Part shown: positions 59,762-64,000 of the stretch, one piece after another
Numbering within the stretch: the stretch's first letter is position 1
How the letters are laid out: each line of letters starts with the position of its first letter
Source of the DNA: Kiritimatiellia bacterium
Lineage (GTDB): Bacteria; Verrucomicrobiota; Kiritimatiellia; UBA8416; JADHWI01
Reading direction: 5' to 3'
DNA length: 64,000 bases
NCBI GenBank assembly: GCA_030744755.1
Contig: JASLPY010000007.1
Span: 1 to 64,000, forward strand
Notes under the pieces: generated by a model
The model's input: only the letters and a program-made list of their open reading frames with translations
The model's database searches: none
What the model was told of the DNA's origin: nothing
Made by a program: the position numbers and the translations under genes

Positions 59762-60997
59762 CTATGGTGCAGCCCAGTCAACGGGTAATTTCGCTTCGGG
59801 ATAGGTCAGGGCGCTGAAACTCCGTTTCGACTTCTTCTGGTAGAATATCCAGTCGGCGAAATCCAAGAGGGCCAGCCAGTCCTCTCCCTTCTGGGCGTGG
59901 CCGCCATCGCGCCAGGAAATCCCCTGTTTGCCCTTGGCATCGAGCCAGTCGAAAACCTTGTTCGCCGCTCGGTAGGTCAACTCAGTTCCATAGGGGTTGG
60001 CCCAGTAGTCCTGGCGGGCGTGGGCGTTGAACATGGCGCGGGGTGCGATGAGGGCCTTGGCGGTATGCGCATCATAGGGCAGGCGATCCTCTTTACCGCC
60101 AAACTGAAAGAAGCGGGCGTGCCACCAATGGGGAAACTGCTTCTTGTGCAGGATGAGTCGCTGCTGCCTCTGGCCTTCTTCGAAATAGCGCAGACTGCCC
60201 GTGCCACCGGTGCCCGATGAATTGGGCGCGGTTATGGCAATACGCTCATCGTAGATACCGGCGCACAGCGCTGTCTTGCCGCCACGGGAATGCCCCGTCA
60301 CGACGATACTATCCATGTCCACGAGTTCGAGCCTGTCCAGCGCATCGATCGTTAGGCTGTGGCCCCAGGCCCAGGCGGCAATCGTCCCCCAGTCGTAATC
60401 AGGGTAGAGCGCCAACACGCCCTTGTTGCGGTTGTTCGCTTTGTCATCGGCAATGTCGGTGCGCATAAAGAGACAGAGCAGGTACCCGCGGTTGACTGCC
60501 TCTTCTGCTGCCGCCCTGTCATACCTGTTCGAGGCGAAGAAGGCCCAGGTGTTCTTGATGATTACCGGCACGCGCTTGAGTTCGTTCGGTCGGATGAGTT
60601 CAAAGCGGACCGTCGCCTTCTTCCCATTTCGCTCCAGGCTGATGGCGTAGCGTTCTTGAAAGGCCTTGCCGGCAAATACCGACTTTGATTCGAGTTTCTC
60701 CAGTCCGACATCTTTCGGCAGGGGCGGGCGTTCGCCGAATTGATAGTATGCCATCATCGCCTTGAGATAGTGGCGCTGTGCCGGCCACTCGGCTTTGGTC
60801 GTCAGCCGAGTGCCGTCAGACTTGACGAAGGGATCGGGCATGCCGCTGTGCACCGGGAGTTCGCCTACCGGCGGAAAGGTATAGGTCTTCGTCGGTTTGG
60901 CCTCCGGCGGCGCGGCGCAGAGCACCAGCGGCGCTGATAGGCTTGTCAGCAAGAAGGCACCCGCCGCAACAAGCGTATCTATCGAGAATCTCTTCAT
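59762..60997 (-). CDS. Exported CE15-like glucuronoyl esterase
   Basis: Start at the ATG at 60997, where a signal peptide begins (KRFSIDTLVAAGAFLLTSLS); the track's 61069 start adds unlikely sequence. About 411 residues of an alpha/beta hydrolase. Catalytic Ser lies in VVTGHSRGGKTALCAG (about residue 225) and the catalytic His probably in WRDGGHAQKGEDW (about 370). GTGGTGSLRYFEEG and HWWHARFFQFGGKEDRLPYD are typical of CE15 enzymes, which cleave esters between glucuronate and other polymers. Related acetyl-xylan-esterase-like families are the alternative. It follows the GH39-like gene by about 87 nt. Confidence 0.78.
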   Translation of the reverse strand: MKRFSIDTLVAAGAFLLTSLSAPLVLCAAPPEAKPTKTYTFPPVGELPVHSGMPDPFVKSDGTRLTTKAEWPAQRHYLKAMMAYYQFGERPPLPKDVGLEKLESKSVFAGKAFQERYAISLERNGKKATVRFELIRPNELKRVPVIIKNTWAFFASNRYDRAAAEEAVNRGYLLCLFMRTDIADDKANNRNKGVLALYPDYDWGTIAAWAWGHSLTIDALDRLELVDMDSIVVTGHSRGGKTALCAGIYDERIAITAPNSSGTGGTGSLRYFEEGQRQQRLILHKKQFPHWWHARFFQFGGKEDRLPYDAHTAKALIAPRAMFNAHARQDYWANPYGTELTYRAANKVFDWLDAKGKQGISWRDGGHAQKGEDWLALLDFADWIFYQKKSKRSFSALTYPEAKLPVDWAAP

Positions 60998-61084
60998 TGT
61001 CACTTCTTCGTCTACTAGATGATTATCATCTATCACTGATGGGCATTTGCTTTCACAACCACTCAGCATTTCTGCTTTTGTGAG

Positions 61085-62644
61085 TTACTCCGAAAGGCTC
61101 AGGTTACTGTAGAACTGCTGGTCCAGCTCATAGTATTCACCGGAATGATCTTCAACCGGAATGAGGTCGACCAGCACGACGGCATTCTTCTCAAGCGTCA
61201 GGTCGAGGTGGAGGCACGTTTCCGTCCTTTGCAGATCATGATAGTGACAGGTTGGTTGGGCCGACTCACGCAGGCGTTCGACATCTTCGCGGGAGGGGTT
61301 GCGCTCACGCCCCAACATCTCCCAGGTACGGTAAGGGTTGGCGTTCAACTCGTCGACAAGCAGTGTTCGGGCTGTGTACGGTGTATCATTATCAGGTAAC
61401 TTGATCCGGTAGTTGACTTGCTGTGCATCACGACTGCTGTCATTGGGATTCCACAGGACGCCAACGACATGTCCATCGTCACGGCGCGTGAAGAGCGAAT
61501 TGGGTGTGCGGTCGAGGACCGTAACCCCCAGTTGACTGAAGAAATGAAACATGTGATAGGTCGGCTTGGGAATGTCGTGGATATTGATCATGCCAAAGCC
61601 GCCATGGAACTCAGCCCGTGGAATTGTCTCTTCGACAAAGATATCAGAGACAGCCCAGTAAGAGAGGCTGTCCGGCGCCTGGGCTTCGCTCACCGTCCGA
61701 GCCAGATAGGCCGCGTTAAACGGCAGATCGTGGATGATCTCGTGCGTCGATGTTGTGCTGTTGTACTCGGTGATGTGGAGCGGCAGATCGGGGATGGGCG
61801 AGCGGTCAATCTCATCACGCATCTGTTGGAACCGGTTTGGCAGGAAGGTGGGTTCTGCAACCTGGTGGTAGGAGAACTCGCCTTTGCGCGCAGATGTGTT
61901 GGCAGAGTAAGAGTGCGACGTCACGAAGTCCACGGGTGTGTTGGTTTCGTGGCAAAAGGTCAGGAACTCATCGATGTAGGCTTTGACCCGACCGGCGGTG
62001 GACGGGCCACCGACGCGGAAGCCGGCATCGGCGGCCTTCACGGCCTTCACGGTGTGCGCGTAGAGCTTGTGGTACTCGTCCATGGTCGACGACCAGAAAC
62101 CGTCCAGGTTGGGCTCGTTCCAGACCTCGTAGTACCAGTTCAACATCTCCTTCTTGCCATAACGTTTGAGCCAATGCCGCATCAGGTTTTCGATCAGCTC
62201 TGTCCAGAGGCCGTAGTCACGCGGCGGAGACGTGTAGGCGTCCCAGCGCATCAGGCTATGACGACTGCTGGCCAGGATGCGCGGCATGAAACCGATCTCC
62301 ACGAACGGGCGGATACCGATATCCAGCAGGCGGTCGATGATCAGGTCGATGAACGCGTAGTTGGCCATGACGTCGCCTTCACCGGCCAACTGGTCCGTAT
62401 CGAATCCCAGTTCCGGATTGAGCCCCGCCTTGCCCTGGTTAGCCCAGGAACAGAGGTCCGGTGAACCGGAGAGAAGACCGTGGCAGCGCAGGTATTCTAC
62501 TCCCAGATCCCGGTGTGCCATCTCGAGGTGTTTAAGCGTCCGTTCATACAGGGCCAGACCCAGGTGTCCGGAGCCGATCACCTTGTTGAAGTTGTGTCTA
62601 AATTGTCCGCCATCCCCATTGGGGGTGAGTTTGATCGTGTTCAT
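61085..62644 (-). CDS. GH39-like glycoside hydrolase
   Basis: 519 residues, no signal peptide, so probably cytoplasmic. The clan GH-A barrel has the acid/base Glu in YYEVWNEPNLDGFW (about residue 174) and the nucleophile Glu in LPLHITEYNSTTSTHE (about 288). LGVEYLRCHGLLS and VDFVTSHSYSANTSARKGEF also fit GH39, whose members are beta-xylosidases or alpha-L-iduronidases. A beta-sandwich C-terminus follows. Likely acts on oligosaccharides released by the exported enzymes. It lies 28 nt after the GH127 gene. Confidence 0.85.
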   Translation of the reverse strand: MNTIKLTPNGDGGQFRHNFNKVIGSGHLGLALYERTLKHLEMAHRDLGVEYLRCHGLLSGSPDLCSWANQGKAGLNPELGFDTDQLAGEGDVMANYAFIDLIIDRLLDIGIRPFVEIGFMPRILASSRHSLMRWDAYTSPPRDYGLWTELIENLMRHWLKRYGKKEMLNWYYEVWNEPNLDGFWSSTMDEYHKLYAHTVKAVKAADAGFRVGGPSTAGRVKAYIDEFLTFCHETNTPVDFVTSHSYSANTSARKGEFSYHQVAEPTFLPNRFQQMRDEIDRSPIPDLPLHITEYNSTTSTHEIIHDLPFNAAYLARTVSEAQAPDSLSYWAVSDIFVEETIPRAEFHGGFGMINIHDIPKPTYHMFHFFSQLGVTVLDRTPNSLFTRRDDGHVVGVLWNPNDSSRDAQQVNYRIKLPDNDTPYTARTLLVDELNANPYRTWEMLGRERNPSREDVERLRESAQPTCHYHDLQRTETCLHLDLTLEKNAVVLVDLIPVEDHSGEYYELDQQFYSNLSLSE

Positions 62645-62672
62645 TTGAGTTGCCTTTGGTATCTTAGTGGAA

Positions 62673-64000
62673 CTATTTGTTCTCTTTCACCCATACCAGC
62701 ATTCTGCCTGGCTCGCGGTTGTTCCAGTGGGAGAAGGGTACGGCCTGCAGCGTTCCGGCGGAATCGGTTAGCGCCGTCACGCCCCCCAACAGGTCGGGAA
62801 GGTGCTTGGCATGGAGTTCAGCCTCGGGAGGAAGAGCGACCTCTTCGGGATCTGTCCCCAGGTCGGTCTCTTCAAGGCAATACAGCAGGGGCCCCCGCAT
62901 CAGCGCGACACGGCCTTGGTTCGCCTCGACCTTGGGATGGGCGTAGACACGCTGAACCTGCATGGGAAAGTCGATCGTGATCTGATCGCCGGTTTGCCAG
63001 GTGCGGTTGATCACGCAGTAGCCTTTGACACGAGCAGTCGTGTCGATGGCCTCATCGTTGACTTTGATCGTTGGGGTGGCACTGCCACCGCGAGTCGAGT
63101 ACAGGTCGCTGGGCACCGGCCTGCCGTCCACCCATCCGGGAATGCGGACATGCATAGCAAAATCAAACGCCGTTTCCGGCTCGACGGTGATCGTGACCCG
63201 GCCTTTCCATGGATACTCTGTTTCCTGCGTGACCTGCACGCCACCGGTGCCCAGATGGATGTTTGCCGCGCTGCCGGCGAAATGATCAACATAAAGGTCG
63301 TTGCCGGTGGTGGCGTAGAGCAAGGCCGGGACTTGGGGGATGATCCGGACCACATTGGTCGGGCAGCAGGCCGGATAGTTCCAGGGGAGGCGTTCGCGCG
63401 GACCGCTGCAGGACAGGGGATTGCGGTAGAAGGTCAGGCAGCCCGAAAGGTCCGTGCTCGACAGGAAGTGGTTGTACAGGATCGTCTCAACCACATCGGC
63501 ATATTTCGCATCACCGGTCAACAGCCCCATACGTTGGGAGAAGAGCATCATGGCCACTCCGCCACAAGTCTCGCAATAGCCGTCGTTCGGCAGTAGATAC
63601 TCGTCACCGAACCCCTCATCATCGTATTGGTGTGTGCCGGCGCCACCGGAGATGTAGAGCTTCTTACTGACGATATTCTCCCAGATGGCTTCGGCCGTGA
63701 CGGCATAATCATGTAGATCACTCTCCATTGCGATATCAGCAATGGCGGTATAGAGATAACCCGCACGGACCGCATGACCAGTTGCTTCACGTTGTTCAAG
63801 AACCGGCAGATGGTCCTGACGATAGGCTGGCGGGCGGTTGCGTCCGGGACGTCGATCGCCTTCCAGGATGGGCTTGCCGGAGTATTCGCGTTTCACGCGT
63901 TCGGTGTCGCCGCGCACGTCCACGAAATACTTGCCCAGTTCGAAGTGTCTCCTTTCACCCGTCACCCGGTAGAGCTTCATGAGCGCCAGTTCGATCCCCT
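62673..64000 (-). CDS. GH127-family enzyme, second copy (N-terminus beyond window)
   Basis: The frame stays open to the right edge, reading GIELALMKLYRVTGERRHFE, which aligns with the middle of the first GH127 (IELALVKLYRATGERRYVE); the track's Met at 63980 is internal. The zinc/nucleophile positions are present: GYCETCGGVAMMLFSQ and ACCPTNVVRIIPQV. The C-terminal beta domains are complete (FPMQVQRVYAHPKVEANQGR). It differs enough from the 43.5-kb copy to be a separate paralogue with possibly different linkage preference. Confidence 0.88.
   Translation of the reverse strand, partial: GIELALMKLYRVTGERRHFELGKYFVDVRGDTERVKREYSGKPILEGDRRPGRNRPPAYRQDHLPVLEQREATGHAVRAGYLYTAIADIAMESDLHDYAVTAEAIWENIVSKKLYISGGAGTHQYDDEGFGDEYLLPNDGYCETCGGVAMMLFSQRMGLLTGDAKYADVVETILYNHFLSSTDLSGCLTFYRNPLSCSGPRERLPWNYPACCPTNVVRIIPQVPALLYATTGNDLYVDHFAGSAANIHLGTGGVQVTQETEYPWKGRVTITVEPETAFDFAMHVRIPGWVDGRPVPSDLYSTRGGSATPTIKVNDEAIDTTARVKGYCVINRTWQTGDQITIDFPMQVQRVYAHPKVEANQGRVALMRGPLLYCLEETDLGTDPEEVALPPEAELHAKHLPDLLGGVTALTDSAGTLQAVPFSHWNNREPGRMLVWVKENK

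Noticed and set aside
61418-62464. 348-residue plus-strand ORF
   Set aside because: Antisense to the GH39-like gene, low-complexity Val/Arg/Asp composition, no recognisable domain.
1-64000. CRISPR arrays, rRNA genes, complete transposases, prophage genes
   Set aside because: None seen: no regularly spaced direct repeats with unique spacers, no rRNA-like sequence, no intact transposase or phage structural gene in either strand.

Overview
The window looks like a chromosomal segment of a Gram-negative, sulfatase-rich member of the PVC group, most likely Kiritimatiellota/Lentisphaerae-like. This is inferred from gene content, not from a phylogeny. An outer membrane is indicated by lpxD, a Skp/OmpH-like chaperone, bamA and a SurA-like isomerase. 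Many exported sulfatases and glycoside hydrolases, and intergenic spaces full of palindromic repeats, fit the same picture.

Left part (1-25.6 kb): housekeeping genes, nearly all on the minus strand. They are ksgA (cut by the edge), a surA-like gene, a plus-strand lipoprotein/TrmH pair, a small zinc-ribbon protein, and a long run: alaS (short form), recA, pncC, galE, lpxD, skp-like, bamA, dnaB, rplI, rpsR, ssb, rpsF, pth, rplY, prs, tRNA-Gln, ispE, valS, cimA, lysC, hom. Many neighbours touch or overlap by 4 nt. The ispE reading frame runs 44 nt into the tRNA-Gln gene.

Junction (25.6-27.5 kb): about 1.1 kb of inverted repeats and gene debris, then one plus-strand gene for an exported O-methyltransferase.

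Middle (27.5-53.1 kb): a polysaccharide-degradation locus, all on the minus strand. It has four sulfatases, two acetylesterase-type (SASA) enzymes, GH43-like, GH127, GH63-like and a GH20/GH67-like protein, a tri-haem PD40 propeller protein resembling hydrazine synthase alpha, a HEAT-repeat protein and a PDZ protein. It splits into five transcription units. The region upstream of each carries a version of one promoter-operator module: a 19-bp dyad (consensus about GTTGGYTnYTTTnSSCAAC) over the -35 box, exactly 17 bp from the -10 box, and in four of the five a second block (CAATTTGGATTG-like) further upstream. A sixth copy lies upstream of the XylR/AraC-type regulator at 57.6 kb, its likely controller. 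No SusC/SusD pair, transporter or sulfatase-maturing enzyme is present.

Right part (53.3-59.8 kb): an accessory island with three toxin-antitoxin modules (AbiE, VapBC, RHH/PIN), a RelE-like remnant, a secreted beta-rich protein, and the regulator. The secreted-protein and regulator genes together are bracketed by 51-bp inverted repeats matching at 50 of 51 positions. A regulator fragment and a second copy of the regulator leader suggest that regulator cassettes have been duplicated and lost here.

Right edge (59.8-64 kb): a CE15-like glucuronoyl esterase, a GH39-like enzyme and a second GH127 cut by the window end. The enzyme set hints at a sulfated, acetylated, arabinose- and uronate-containing glycan; the actual substrate is not shown by the sequence.
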